From Taudactylus pleione (taxonomy: Eukaryota; Chordata; Amphibia; Anura; Myobatrachidae): a stretch of 64,000 bases of DNA. Both the position numbers and the translations under genes were made by a program. Every line of letters begins with the position of its first letter. Positions within the stretch are counted from its first letter, which is position 1. Below, one piece after another: positions 21,027-31,871 of this stretch. The stretch lies in contig JAUIMM010000202.1 in the NCBI GenBank assembly GCA_031769625.1, positions 10,340,001-10,404,000 on the forward strand. Reading direction: 5' to 3'. The notes below the pieces were generated by a model. It did not search any database and was not told the origin of the DNA. It was given only the letters and a program-made list of their open reading frames with translations.

Positions 21027-22207
21027 AGATAGCTAGTGTTGGCGACCATCATCATCACTGGCGTATTGCACATGCCCTGAGACACCCACAAGTGATAATG
21101 CTACTGACAGGTGTATATATGTCTCAGTGTGTATCTTACATTGCAAATCAGTGAATATGCTATTACGTTATTCGGTCTGCATTTGCTCTACTTCTCCCTC
21201 CACTATTCTATCTCCCTTAGCGTAAGGAGGTGCAAGTACCAAATCTGCATTAAGACATCAACAGTACAAACGTGTGTACAGTCAAAGCAGCCTACGTGCA
21301 AAAAAGAAATGAGAATACAGGACCTGGTGATCATTTATCATCTCTCCCTGTTCACCAAAATAGCAAATTCATTTAAATAAATATTCTAAATAAAGCCAAG
21401 CACAAAGCCTAGTTTGCATATTAAGATTAAACAGAGGGTACCTAAAGGATAAAACCTTATCAGTAATTGTATCTCCTCCAAGTGATGCCTCTATGTATAT
21501 GCACACAGACTGCACAGGAAGTAGTACTCTGATTAAAAGGCAGAAACACTTTTCCAAACCCTAAAAATCATACTAAAACCCAAAGCATGTGGTGGAATGG
21601 AATCCAAAAAAAAGCAGCAGACTCGCTATTTAATTCTGCACAATATGGAAATCTAATGTTAACCAGTCCATTGCTACTGTTTAGGCCGGGAATGGACCTG
21701 TAGATCTTGAAATAAAAAGTACAGTATTACAGCACTAAATATTCTTTATTTGCAAAAAGAGCTTCTGCTCACTATATTTGCCTGCAGTAACAGGTGTTCA
21801 TAAGTCAAAGCTTTATTTCACGTCATATCTATTAATAGGAATGGGAGATTCCATATGGCATTTTTCTATTTAACCCCAGAGGTTCAACACATGATCCTCA
21901 ATGCTCACAGTGCAGGGTTACTGACTGGAAACAGGAAAGACAAGCGCTGAGTGGAAGCAGGAAACCCATGCAAGTCATCCATTATTTATTTATTATTTAT
22001 ATTTTAACAGTTATTTACACATTATGCAGTGCTTTACAGGGAATATTCAGTCATTCACATCAGTCTCTGCCACAGTGGATCTCACAATGTATATTACCTA
22101 CCACCTGGATATACACACACTAGAGTTCATTTTTCAGCAAAAGCCAATTAACCTTCCAGTAGGTTTTTCAAAGTGTTCCTGGAGATCTGAGCACCCGTTG
22201 AAAACCC

Positions 22208-22940
22208 ATACTTGCTAACTCTCCCTGACTCCCTGAAATAGCAGCAATCTCCCTGACTCCCCGAAGAGTCTAGCAATCTCCCTGATTACACCTTACCCCC
22301 ATTATGTAGCTCCACAGATATAAACATTCAAATGGGATCATTAGTATAATTTCCCTGTATTGGTTATAAGACACAATGGGGGCAATTGAATTGTTTTTTT
22401 GGGCGTGCCAATTAATGAGTGCCCAGTTTGCTATTCAAATGTTCTGGGCGCTCATTAATTATCGCCCTCTTCGCCGACTGAAAGACGACGTTTAGCCGTC
22501 TAAAATGGCTAAACCGGCCTTAATTTCTGGTTAGGGCGCGCCATCTGCAGTTAGCGCGCCCTAACCAAGGTGTTTCAGTCACATTTCTGCTCACGCACTC
22601 CTGAGTGCGTGGGGAACTGCCGGCGCCGGCGGCTATCATGCCCCGACAGAGCAACAATTGAATTGCTCTGTTGGGCGCCTAAAAAAACAAGCCGCCGGCT
22701 AAACATTTGAATCCCCCCCAAATGATCCCCATGGCTACATGCATTTTCTAAAAAGTATCAGTGTGTTTTCATCAACAAATAGATCTTACTGACTGCTTTG
22801 GGGCTCTTTTACATTTGGATGTAAGGCAAGTTTATGACACGCCTCTCAGATGTAGCAGTACACGCCCACTTTACTGCCGCGCTCATAGGTGTTCCTTTCA
22901 CAATCTCCCAGAAATGCTTTTTCAAAAGTAGGCAAGTATA
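22208..22940. mobile_element. 733-bp element inserted in the SINE-like repeat
   Basis: It begins ATACTTGCTAAC and ends ...GGCAAGTATA, short inverted termini. TGAAAACCC is present at 22199-22207 and 22941-22949, a 9-bp duplication. Excising the insert rejoins the SINE-like repeat. 'ctccctgactccc' runs lie near the left end. Superfamily not identified. Confidence 0.75.
22378..22720. mobile_element. MITE nested inside the 733-bp element
   Basis: The ends TGGGGGCAATTGAATTG and, inverted, TGGGGGGATTCAAATG frame a GC-richer body with 'gccggcgccggcgg'. The termini resemble Harbinger-type MITEs. The duplication is unclear. Confidence 0.6.
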
Positions 22941-23318
22941 TGAAAACCCCATGCAGACACTGGGAGTACAAACAACCTCCACACAGATATGCCTTGAACT
23001 CAATGATGATAACCTCTGCGCCACACTGCTGCCCATAAAATAATTATCCACAGACTGGGGTGATACTGTCCTGAGCAGCCAGCTTCCACAAAATGGGTAC
23101 CCTCACTATTATATTACTGCGGAGGGGAGTTATAAAGTTGTTATTCATTGAGAAGTCATCCAAACTCTAAAATGACCCGTGCTCCTAGTTATGAGGATAC
23201 ATGTTGGGACATCTACTCCTTTTTCCCAGCCAGGACAGCCAAATTAAACATCTGCTGTTCTTTTAGACAAACCGCATTCCTATACAGTATCCATAGAAAA
23301 GCTACTGACAATCTAACT

Positions 23319-23474
23319 CAGTGTTGGCTAACCTTGACACTCCAGCTGTTATGGAACTACATAACCCAGCATGCACTGCTACAGTTTTGCTATTAGGGCA
23401 TGCTAAAACTGTGGCAGGGCATGCCGGGATATATAGTTCCACAACAGCTGGAGTGTCAATGTTAGTCACCACTG
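23319..23474. mobile_element. hAT MITE, CAGTGTTGGC family
   Basis: A 156-bp near-palindromic element with 'cactccagctgttatggaactaca' arms. ATCTAACT at 23311-23318 and 23475-23482 is a perfect 8-bp duplication. Confidence 0.9.
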
Positions 23475-23482
23475 ATCTAACT

Positions 23483-23600
23483 CAATGTTTCACAAACTGG
23501 GTGCCGTGGCAGGGGTACCACGGGTTGGTGGTCCAAGACCATACCAAATTTATTGTCAATGTGATTGGTAGGTGATTCAAGAAAGTTTGGGATCCTCTTC
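23483..23600. mobile_element. internally deleted copy of the 330-629 hAT MITE
   Basis: It starts CAATGTTTCACAAACTGGGTG, contains 'ggtgccgtgg' and 'aaatttattgtcaatgt', and ends near 'gaaagtttgggatcctc'. It abuts the previous MITE directly. Confidence 0.65.
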
Positions 23601-23604
23601 GCTA

Positions 23605-24631
23605 ACCAATTAATTTGTCATAACGGCACTCGCATGGAAAATGAATATGATGTTCTTAGCTGTACATATCTGTGTGACATTCATTGGTGTTTCCACAAAT
23701 ATTTATGAGAGTTGAACAGATAATGGGGGGTTAGAAAGTCTAACCTCAGTGACTGCTACATTCCTTTCCAACGCAGCAGACTAGTCACCATTCTGCCATA
23801 CAATGTTTATAGATAATGTAAATATATTATAAATACTGTACATGTTTTTGTACACTTACGATTGTATAGAAATAACTGTAGAGTAAAATTATATATGAGA
23901 TAAAGAGAACAGACTTTATAATTAAAACAAAATTAACTATTTAGTTTCCTTCCAGCTTTGGAATACAAATAAGCATGTAAAAGAAATAGTAATCTCTGTT
24001 ATGTGTTGTGTGATATTTAGCTGTGCTGCAGTAGTTGTTCTTTATGACACTTTTATTTGCTGCATTTATCATTGGACGCAGGATCATAAATGCAATTCTA
24101 CTATTGTGCTTTATGTGGAATTTGAATTTTGTGCTCTGTGTGGAATATGAATTTGGGTATTAGATCCCTAGCAATAAAATGTTATACACTGAGAAATAAA
24201 GTAGCTTTAGTACATATTATATAATTGATAAATAGGATTTATACAGCTTCATCATTTACCAAGTTATCCTAGGAAGCACCGTGTGTATGTGCATGTACAG
24301 TGCGTGTAAAGATCAGTAAACCACAGGAAATCTATGACAAGTTGATAAACCAGTTGTATTATTTACAATATATGTCAACACACTGGTCACGATAAGAAGA
24401 GTTCCATGAGACCTAGTAACCTGTACATTATAAAATCACATCTCAATAAAATAATAAAGTGAATGTGTTGATGCCATGCAGTGGTTCTTTGCCACACTTG
24501 ATTTAACCCCTAATACATTAAATTAGCAATGAATCCCATCATTGGCCTGAATTTCCCACACCACTACAAAGCGGTACACACATTTTATTTGTAACATGCC
24601 CTCCCTGCCATCCCACCTCTGTGTAACTCAC
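23605..24631. other. AT-rich DNA, probable LRRC75A intron 1
   Basis: No repeat or frame recognised. It lies just downstream of the LRRC75A-like splice donor on the minus strand. Confidence 0.5.
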
Positions 24632-24904
24632 CTGGCGCAGGTGTCTCAGCAGCTCCGTGGCCTCCTCCTGTCTCCCCTGCTTCAGCAGTAGCATCATGTC
24701 CTGGATCATCCTGATCCTCCTGTGATAAGGGGGGAGGTTTCCCGATCCGCTTTTCCCAAATTTATCCCCAGACTTCACCCCAAATGATGACCAGAAGTCC
24801 CCTCTCTCTCTGGCTGGGGTGTTCCTCCGGGATCCCAGGGGGTGCTGAGGGCTTTCCCCTCCAGCACTGGAAGCCTGGCAGACCTTGGTCTGCTTTGTGC
24901 CCAT
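24632..24904 (-). CDS. LRRC75A: LRRC75A-like protein, first coding exon (91 codons, partial)
   Basis: From ATG 24904 the exon encodes MGTKQTK, a Ser/Gly/Pro-rich segment, RGDFWSSF (residues 34-41), PPYHRRIRMIQ (58-68) and a Lys/Arg/Glu-rich helix ending TELLRHLRQ at residue 91. A consensus donor (CAG|GTGAGT) follows at 24631 with the reading frame in phase 0. From memory, vertebrate LRRC75A starts MGTRQTKG, has RPDFWASL and PPYHRR, and ends this region with LLQHLRQ before DLGME. The match of start, spacing and splice point is strong; LRRC75B is less similar at the N-terminus. LRRC75A is a leucine-rich-repeat protein of poorly known function. An upstream in-frame ATG (24958) exists, but conservation favours 24904. 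Downstream exons were not found at lower coordinates; they may lie outside the window. Confidence 0.88.
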
Positions 24905-26170
24905 GGTGGTGTGAATGATCCCCCAGGAGAGGCATCCGACTTGATCCCAGGGGGTCACACAGCAGAGTAAATTAGACAGCTGGCTCCTTTCTTTAGAAGC
25001 AGGAACAGGTCCCCAGAGAGAGAGTCACTTCAGCCAGTCCATCATTGCAAGGTGTCACCTGTGACTGCAACAGGCTGACTAGATCAGGATCCCTCCAACA
25101 CCTGTGCAGTCAATGCAGGGGATGCCAAAGGGCAACAGTGTTTCCAGTACACACACAGCTCGTTCCTCCTGTGTCTACTTAAAGCTGCTGTTTAGGAAAC
25201 ACAAGCCAGCCCCCAGCCACAGGAACACAAGCCACAGAGTGCCCCCAGCCACAGGAACACAAGCCACAGAGCCTTCAGCCACCGGGAGACAAGCCACTAA
25301 GCTCCCAGCAACGGAGCCTCCAGCCACCGGGACCCCAGCCACCGAGACCTTCCTGGCTGCATAACTTTCACATACACTCAAAACAAAGCGGAGCACGCTG
25401 GCTGCAACGTACACACTACAACGGGGAGGAGATGCGTTGTAAGCGCTGCTGAGGAGGTACTGTGGCCAGGGAAGACTTGTCTCTGCACCCGGGAACACTG
25501 TTGCAGCCTCCGGACCGCGGATCAGCTGCTGGCGGTGATGCCAGGGGGGAGGGGAATCACATAGACCAATAAAAGTCTCGGCAGCTCAGCACAGACTCCC
25601 CGCCACTTGCCGCTAATCCGATTAAAGTCTCAGAAGCCCGGGTGGGTGCAGATGTGAGACCCCGGGGAGTGGGCACGGGGGTCCCCTGTGTGTGCAGGGC
25701 GTGGAAGGGGTGGCAGGAGTTGGGTTCCTGGGAGCCTCCTCTCCTGTGCCCAGCATCGCTTCCCATAGACAGAGAGAGGGGGCTGTGTCTCCTGGCAGGG
25801 AGAAGGCGTTGCCTGGGAGTGCAGCCGGCCACTCCGGTGCTAGGAAGGGGTGTGCTGGGCATCTGCCAGGAGAAGCCCCTGTAGATCCATCACTCTGCTG
25901 TACTGGATTAGAAGGCATCGATCAGGGAGAACTGGGCATCACGTCCGACCTGTGTCTTCCTATGCACTCAGCCGTGTATACCCTGTGACCGCTGCTCCTC
26001 GAGTCACATCTAACAGGGGACTTGTTTCATCAATGTCTGGGTGTGCAGGAGGAGGATGCCCTCTGATCTGGGGTAAGGAGGGAACGGATGGCTTCTGCCT
26101 CCAGTCCCTACTGCCAGCAATAGCCAGTCACACTTTACCTGGGCAAACTGTACTTGACGCCCTCTGAGGC
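24905..26170 (-). promoter_or_regulatory. GC-rich promoter-like region of the LRRC75A-like gene
   Basis: The 1.2 kb upstream of the start codon is markedly GC- and CpG-richer than the AT-rich flanks, for example 25380-25660 and 25780-25960. This is consistent with a CpG-island promoter and 5' leader on the minus strand. No TATA box was picked out. Open frames of 80-107 codons here (25175-25498, 25557-25918) look like GC-rich chance frames. Confidence 0.5.
25200..25355. repeat. minisatellite in the LRRC75A-like 5' region
   Basis: Tandem 'agccacaggaacacaagccacagag' and 'cagccaccgggaccc' type units, about 20-32 bp, within the presumed leader/promoter. Confidence 0.8.
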
Positions 26171-26522
26171 TATCTGTACACAGGGGGGATGGGCAGATGT
26201 ATCAGGGCAATTTCTACTCTTTGCAGCAAACTTCAGATTTGATTAACCCTTCACCAGCCTACGAGTTGCACTCTTCTACACTGGCTATATTATCTATATA
26301 GGGTACATTTAGCAATATGATTGAATGCATACAGTATTTTTGCATTTCAAAACATCTCCTGTAATAAAAATATATTGCAAGAACAGATGTTGATTCATAA
26401 GGATATGTAAACAACAGCTCTTTATAATATCACAATAATTATCTTTGACTTTGATGCTGATTTCCCCCAAATCCAGCTATTTAGCTTCTATTCTTTAATA
26501 GCACATTGAGATAAATTCACTA

Positions 26523-27465
26523 AGGGACCCATTTATCATTGAATATTTGCGGCTTAATCCCTGAAAACACACGTTTTAAGGGGTTAACCGCAAATATTAA
26601 AGTGTCCCCCAGATGTATGACAAAGGGATCGCAGCAGATATCTCTGATATCTGCTGCGAACCCTCCTTTCCCAGCTGGCAGCCACATCCCACATAGGTTT
26701 CTATGGGGGATGCAATGCTGCCAGATTTACCAACTTCTGGAATGTTTTAGCCTGCTGCAGCCTATGGGCTACACTTTGCATATTTAGCTGGCAGGGGGGG
26801 TTCCCTTGAACCCTCCCCGGCATTGGCGGTATGATCGCATCTTGCAATGTGATCATGGGGCCCATTATTTATGATCGCTTTTTCAATGCGATCAGGTCAT
26901 GTCAGTACCACCCATGATCGCATTGCAAAATGCAATCATAATGGCCAGATGTATTAACCGGCACATGCAGGGAGTTTCGGAGCCCATCCTTGCGATGTGG
27001 CCGGAGTGCACTCGGGGCTGCTGCGCATGCGCAGTCCCATGGACTGCACATAAGCTGCGCCCATTGCCGGCGAAGGGTTCCGGAAGATCCCTCCGCCGGC
27101 TGTTATGCAGTAAGTACCCATAGGCTACAGCTGCTAACGCTATCTTCAGATGGCGTTAGCTGCTGGGGCCAATATCAGGAATGCTTCACATTATGGGTAT
27201 TGGTACATTTGGCAGCATCGCATCCCCCATAGAAACCTATGGGGGAGGCGGCTGCCAGCGGGACTGGAGAGATCACAACAGGTATCTCCGATACCTGCTG
27301 TGGTCTCTCCTTGATACATCCGGGGGATACTTAATATTTGAGGTAAACCCCCGAAAACGTGTGTTTTCGGGGATTTTACCTAAAATATTCAATAATAAAT
27401 GGGCCCCCATAGGCGGTAATGCCATGCCCAGACCGCATTGCAAATGCGGCCATTAATAAATGGGC
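26523..27465. mobile_element. foldback repeat of about 940 bp
   Basis: 'gacccatttatcattgaatatttgcgg' at 26525 is inverted near 27385-27410. 'gggatcgcagcagatatctctgatatctgctgcgaacc' and 'gagatcacaacaggtatctccgatacctgctgtggtctctcc' are internal palindromes in opposite halves. 'tgatcgcattgcaaaatgc' palindromes lie at the centre. The arms end in AATAAATGGGC. Non-coding; superfamily unknown. Confidence 0.7.
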
Positions 27466-28139
27466 TTGTAAATGTCATTTCTAAAACACAATCGTTCTTT
27501 CCTCTTTTTCCCAGCAATGTTGCACCCACCATATATACTAAAGTCAAAACTACCAACAAACCACAGGAAAAAGACCAGTTTACAAAATGTCACTAAACAC
27601 ATAGGTACTCAATGTATAAGTGGCGGTTTTCTGTTAGTATGCAAAAAAACACAGAAAGACATTAGATGGTTGTGAGTGATAGAGTTAACAAAAAGCATGC
27701 TGTCTTAGCTATCTGGACAATTAGAAGGTGAGGAATCACAATACAATTATGCACAGTCATATTAAATGGGCGATATGAATTCTTGGTGTAAAAAATTTTT
27801 GTTTTCTTTTATGATGGTGCAGCATTTATTTTTCTATAATGTAGGTGCCAGTTATATATCTATAAAATAATAAATGTTGGTCTTGTAATAATTTTTTTTA
27901 CCCCCATTTACAATGAAATAATGCTGCCCCATAATATAATTAATAAATAGTATTAAAATAAACATCAATAAATACAATTCAATATTGATTTTAATATATA
28001 TTTTTTTAACAATGTTGCCCATATAAGATAATTATTAATGTTCTTGACCTCCTTAGTCAATACATAGGGAATAGTCTGCAAGTTTTTGCCATTTTGCCAA
28101 ACTCCACCTGTAACCAGAAAACATTGGGTTATACAATCA
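27466..28139. other. AT-rich unassigned DNA
   Basis: No gene. 27880-28010 is rich in A and T runs. The copia 3' end or LTR may extend into 28020-28139, but no LTR pair was recognised. Confidence 0.35.
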
Positions 28140-28305
28140 ACAATGAAAACATATCAAAACATGTCAAATATATTCCAGTCCACATCCTTTCAAGAACACA
28201 CTCATCATATCAGTGATATTATTATCAACAATTAAGCTGACAGACTTCTTCTCCACCAACTCACAGATACAGTCATATCATTCTAATAGCTATGCGCAGA
28301 GACTG

Positions 28306-28984
28306 TCAATGGTGCTTAGTGTTGTAGGAGAAGTTTTTTGCACCTCGGTTGTCAAACTCTCCATTGATAGTGTCATCCTGGTTTAGAATAACTAATTCAC
28401 ATAAAGTCTCTTTCAGGTATAAAGTATCCTTCGCATTTTCTGTCAATGCCATATACTCTCCTTCAGTGGTGGATAGTTGCTTTCTGCTCGCCCAGCTGAT
28501 CACTGTTCCTGTTAGAACAAACATATATCTTTTGTGTAAAAATTATGGTCATCTTCATTTGATCCCCAGTTTGAATCACAGAAAGATTTCAGTTTAGATT
28601 TACCATGCTTCAAAAACTGACTTCAAGGAAGTTGAACCCCTCTCTTTACTGCAGTCCAGTCTGTTTCCCTGGATTGATGGCAAACTGACTCACTCGGTTT
28701 ACTGGTTGTATAATGTCTGAGCGAGTTCCTATACTTGCGTAAATCAGGTTTCTAACAACACTCCGGAACTTTTTACATATCCTCTATTTCTACCTTGCTT
28801 TGTTGATTTGTGACATGGCTTTAGTGCTTTTGTTAATAGGACTGATTGGTTTTGCATCTAGCATTGCATACTTGCTAAGTGCTGCTACAATATATCCTTC
28901 TTGATCAACTGTGACAGTACCTATCTCCAAGTTTTGCAAGAATATTAAGCCTAACAGGTTATGTGCAGGAGCTAAGGACCTCAT
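28306..28984 (-). pseudogene. copia RT C-terminal part and RNase H
   Basis: IGTVTVDQEGYIVAALSKYAMLDAKPISPI (28790-28984) is the copia block before the P-Y/TP linker. Near 28600-28680 a degenerate W-x-AVKR and FCDSNWGSNEDD correspond to the HW-x-AVKRVLRYL and DADWA blocks. GTVISWASRKQLSTTEGEYMAL (28450-28510) is the RNase H signature. Stops separate the pieces. Confidence 0.85.
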
Positions 28985-29592
28985 TCAGAGTCGGTCGAAG
29001 CGGCCGCACGGTCGTACGGGAAAAGGGGCCCGATATGCAAATGATTCCCTCGCAAGTTGCGTCCCTAAGTTTGGATCGGTAGCTGGCTGACCAAGGGGAG
29101 GAAGCGGCCGGAATTCAAAATAATTCGCCCCCTTCTCGTACGCATTACACGTCATCTCCGGGCAAGGATTAATCGAGACCATCGGCAACCATCGGAACTG
29201 ATCGTAGAGCTTAAGGTTGACCATACCCTCTCTTAAGCTCTACGATCATGTCAGTGTAAAAACCTCCCATGTCACATGTGCCATGACGCTACTTTGTTAA
29301 TTATGCACTCCCATAAACCATATGCACTCCCATAAAACGCCGTTCGCATAATTAGGCACGCCTGCGTTTGGATCTCCACTTCCCCGTTTTCAAGCACCTT
29401 CCCCTGTTACCACCCACAAACGCCTCAATCTGTCACTCAAACTACCGACCTGGCTGTGTTCAAGGAGAGAAAAATTTCGGATCGTAGCGGCTAGTTTGCG
29501 CACGCGCATTGCGAACTTTACGCATGCGCAGTATAGCGAACATCGGTGGCGTACGACCGTGCGGCCGCTTCGACCGACTCTGAATGAGGTCC
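28976..29592. mobile_element. Harbinger-type MITE in copia RT (617 bp)
   Basis: GGACCTCATTCAGAGTCGG at 28976 is exactly inverted at 29592. The inverted arms extend at least 40 bp through 'gcggccgcacggtcgtacg'. TAA at 28973-28975 and 29593-29595 is the 3-bp duplication. The internal part 'acgcctgcgtttggatctccac' matches the right arm of the 6.9-kb Harbinger element. Confidence 0.92.
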
Positions 29593-29599
29593 TAAGTCT

Positions 29600-30712
29600 T
29601 TCCACTTGAATCTATACTTTGCAAATATTGTAATTATCAATTGCAGTGTACACTACTTTGCCCCATGTGAGAAGACCTCACTGTAATCAATCCCACATTT
29701 CTGCATTTATACTGTATATATATACTTTAGCAACAAGATAGACTTTGTAACGGGCAACAGTCCCATCTACACTCAGTGTTTTTACAGAAGACCCACTTGT
29801 TCTTCGCTGTCTTGCAGTGACTCAGCCTGTCAACAAGAGTCCACATATTGTTGTCATGTAATTATGCCATTTCTTTGTCTATTGCTCACTTACATTCTTT
29901 CCAGTCGTTTCTTGACATTGCTTCCTCATAATATCTCTTGGGGGGGCTTTCCTTTATTGTTTCTTACAGAACTCCTGTTTTGCACTTGTGTATTCACACT
30001 GACAATCTTTAATTCAGACAACCTTCCAACTGTCTTCGAAACAAACTTGTGCTGTGATTCCTGTTCCAGCCTCACTTTGGGTGGTGCTGTTTAACAGAAC
30101 ACTACATCTGTGGACTTTATGAGCTTTTATTTGTAATGTCCCATAGTCTGTATCCCTTGCTTTCTTGGCAGTATCCAACCATGATACATTGCACTGACTT
30201 GGGATCCAGCTTGAGTCTCTTTTCTTTTGGAATGTGCACATAAGTTGCAACCAAACACTCTAAAATGATTGAGATTTGATTTATGTCGAAACCACGCCTC
30301 CAGCAGTGTTTTGATCTTTACAGCAACTGTGGGTGCAGACTTTTTAGATATACTGCTTCTGCCCAAAAACATGTGCGGTCTGCACACTCACTGACACAAT
30401 TTTGCTCTGGTATGTACTCAATGGTTAACTGGTGCTCAATGCTATTTTTCTTCAGGAAGATGGCTAAATTTTTATTTTATTATTCTCCCCCATTGTCAGA
30501 TCTCAAAGTTTTACATTTTTGACCTGTTTGAGTCTCCACCAGACTTTCATAGTCTGCTACTGTATGTTGTTTACTACTTCCTTATTGGCTTTGATGATGT
30601 TTAAGTGTGTCATTCTCGTTAAGTTGTTGATGAATATCAGAAAATATCAATATTCACTAATCGATTTTACTTCCATCAGGCCAAAGACGTCTGTATGAAC
30701 CAACGCTAATAA
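29600..30712 (-). pseudogene. copia integrase C-terminal region and RT N-terminal part
   Basis: 30127-30387 contains NHFRVFGCNLCAHSKRKETQ, the integrase C-terminal block (H-x-RVFG). 30400-30700 encodes a degenerate integrase core with a DNGGEY-like segment. 29640-29950 gives a W-x-LV-like segment, a TVARYK-LVAK block and a GLITV-type relic of GIDYSEV. The middle of RT, including the Y-x-DD active site, is missing between about 29640 and 28984 even after removing the MITE. Confidence 0.75.
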
Positions 30713-31081
30713 AGGGATGCAGTCAGAATGCCGACTGCTGGGGTTCCGGCAGTCAAAATCCCTGCGCCGGCATCAAGACTGACGGAATCCGGAAGGTAAG
30801 TACAAGGGGAAGGGGGAGGGTAAGGGGTTTGGGTTAGGCACTAGGGAGAGGGTTACATTTAGGCTGTGGGGGGGAGGCTAGGTTTAGGCTGCGGGGAGGG
30901 AGGTTTAGATACTACGGGGGCGGGGTTAGATTTAGGCACCGGGGAGGGAGGAGCAGCGTTAGGGGCTAGGTTAGGCTTACTTACCTGGGGTCATCGGCAT
31001 TCTAACCTGGTCGGGTCTGGATGCCGGCATCAGGATTCTGACCACCGGGATCCCAAGCGCCATCATCCCGTACCCAACCCC
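30713..31081. mobile_element. GGTTAGG-rich nonautonomous element in copia integrase (369 bp)
   Basis: TAATAA at 30707-30712 and 31082-31087 flanks the insert. Removing insert and one copy restores the copia reading ELLLALVHTDVFG. Termini are 'gggatgcagtcagaatgccgac' on the left and 'ggttgggtacgggatgatgg' inverted on the right. The centre is purine-rich with GGTTTAGG/GGTTAGG runs. Related copies: 35296-35802, 37367-38353, 51620-51898, 56478-57050. Confidence 0.8.
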
Positions 31082-31087
31082 TAATAA

Positions 31088-31703
31088 TAACTCAGCTCTG
31101 GTTGCTGATTTTTGGAAGGGACAGCGGGTCTGCTTACCCATTATACAGCAGTCACACTTCAGTCTCTATGTATTGCACATGAGTATTCCCATCACCATTC
31201 AATCAAGGAGTTTCTGGACATTATCACACCCCAGATGGCTTAGCTGCCTGTGCTACAGGTCCATAGACTGGCTTGTCTCAGATGCCATCATCGCACAACA
31301 CTCTTCTTTGTCTAGGACATATAGTTGCTGGCACTGGGTGGTTGTTGCTATCACAGTCTCTCTCTTATTTTGCACAACACACTTGCCCTCTGCAAACTTG
31401 ACTTTAAATCCTTTGTCTTTTAGGACATGTATGGCAATGTGATTTGTCCCTGGATCTGATACAAATAGCACATCCTGGATGTCCGTGACTATTGTTTCAC
31501 TTTTTATTCTCAGGTGCACCATGATTGTACCGACTTTCATGGCTGTAAGGGCTGACTGTTATAGGATCACACATTATTAGTGATGTAAACCATTCTTGAT
31601 TGCAATTGAAATGCCTTGTGGCTCCAGAGTCCATTTACCAGCAATCCTTCCTGGAACTGTCTGTGACATTTAAGGCTGACTCATTCCTTTTATCATGCTT
31701 CTT
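31088..31703 (-). pseudogene. copia protease and pre-integrase region
   Basis: The minus-strand frame 31253-31540 (95 codons) carries the pre-integrase pattern VTDIQDVLFVSDPG...LKDKGFKVKFAEGKCVV...QLYVLD. Near 31630 the protease signature DSGATRHFNC is readable, preceded by HDKRNESALNVTDSS. DSG is the aspartic protease active site. The text ends at the inverted repeat starting 31704. Confidence 0.8.
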
Positions 31704-31871
31704 CATGGGGTGGTTAATATGGATGGAAATGGTGTGAGGAAGGATTTGAATCTGAAACGCATTGGTGTTGATTAGGAGGACATACCCAAGACCATTTCCA
31801 CTTACATTAAGTATACCATATGGGGTTATTTCCACTTTAAAGTTATTTCCATCTATATTAACCACCCCATG
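31704..31871. repeat. inverted-repeat unit with hammerhead-like core, in the copia 5' part
   Basis: CATGGGGTGGTTAATATGG (31704) and its inverse (ending 31871) match over 27 bp with one change. On the plus strand 31732-31765 reads GTGAGGAAG, a GATT/AATC stem, then GAAACGC, close to a hammerhead core. 31872-32115 (AT-rich, with 'tttttgaataaaaagattt') may be the rest of a Penelope tail. Confidence 0.6.

Larger units (their letters stand above)
21985..23040 (+). mobile_element. SINE-like interspersed repeat, split in two
   Basis: The left part (about 21985-22207) has 'gcagtgctttacagggaatattcagtcattcac' and 'agccaattaaccttccagtagg'. The right part (22941-23040) has 'ccatgcagacactggg', 'ctccacacagat' and 'tgcgccacactgctgccc'. 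I recognise these as the two halves of a very common amphibian/fish interspersed repeat. A 733-bp element separates them. Confidence 0.7.
28140..31703 (-). mobile_element. degenerate Ty1/copia retrotransposon with two nested insertions
   Basis: Read on the minus strand, domains appear in copia order: protease DSGATRHF near 31630, GAG pre-integrase (31253-31540), a zinc-binding C-D-C-C stretch and the integrase core with NGGEY near 30480, the integrase C-terminal region (30127-30387), RT N-terminal part (29640-29950), RT C-terminal part (28790-28984), then RNase H (28306-28524). Integrase-before-RT order distinguishes copia from gypsy. Insertions sit at 28976-29592 and 30713-31081. LTRs were not located. 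Copia elements are comparatively rare in vertebrates. Confidence 0.85.

Noticed and set aside
25557..25918. Possible extra host exons upstream of the LRRC75A-like start
   Set aside because: Frames of about 100 codons overlap on both strands in GC-rich DNA; no splice-flanked conserved motif was recognised.
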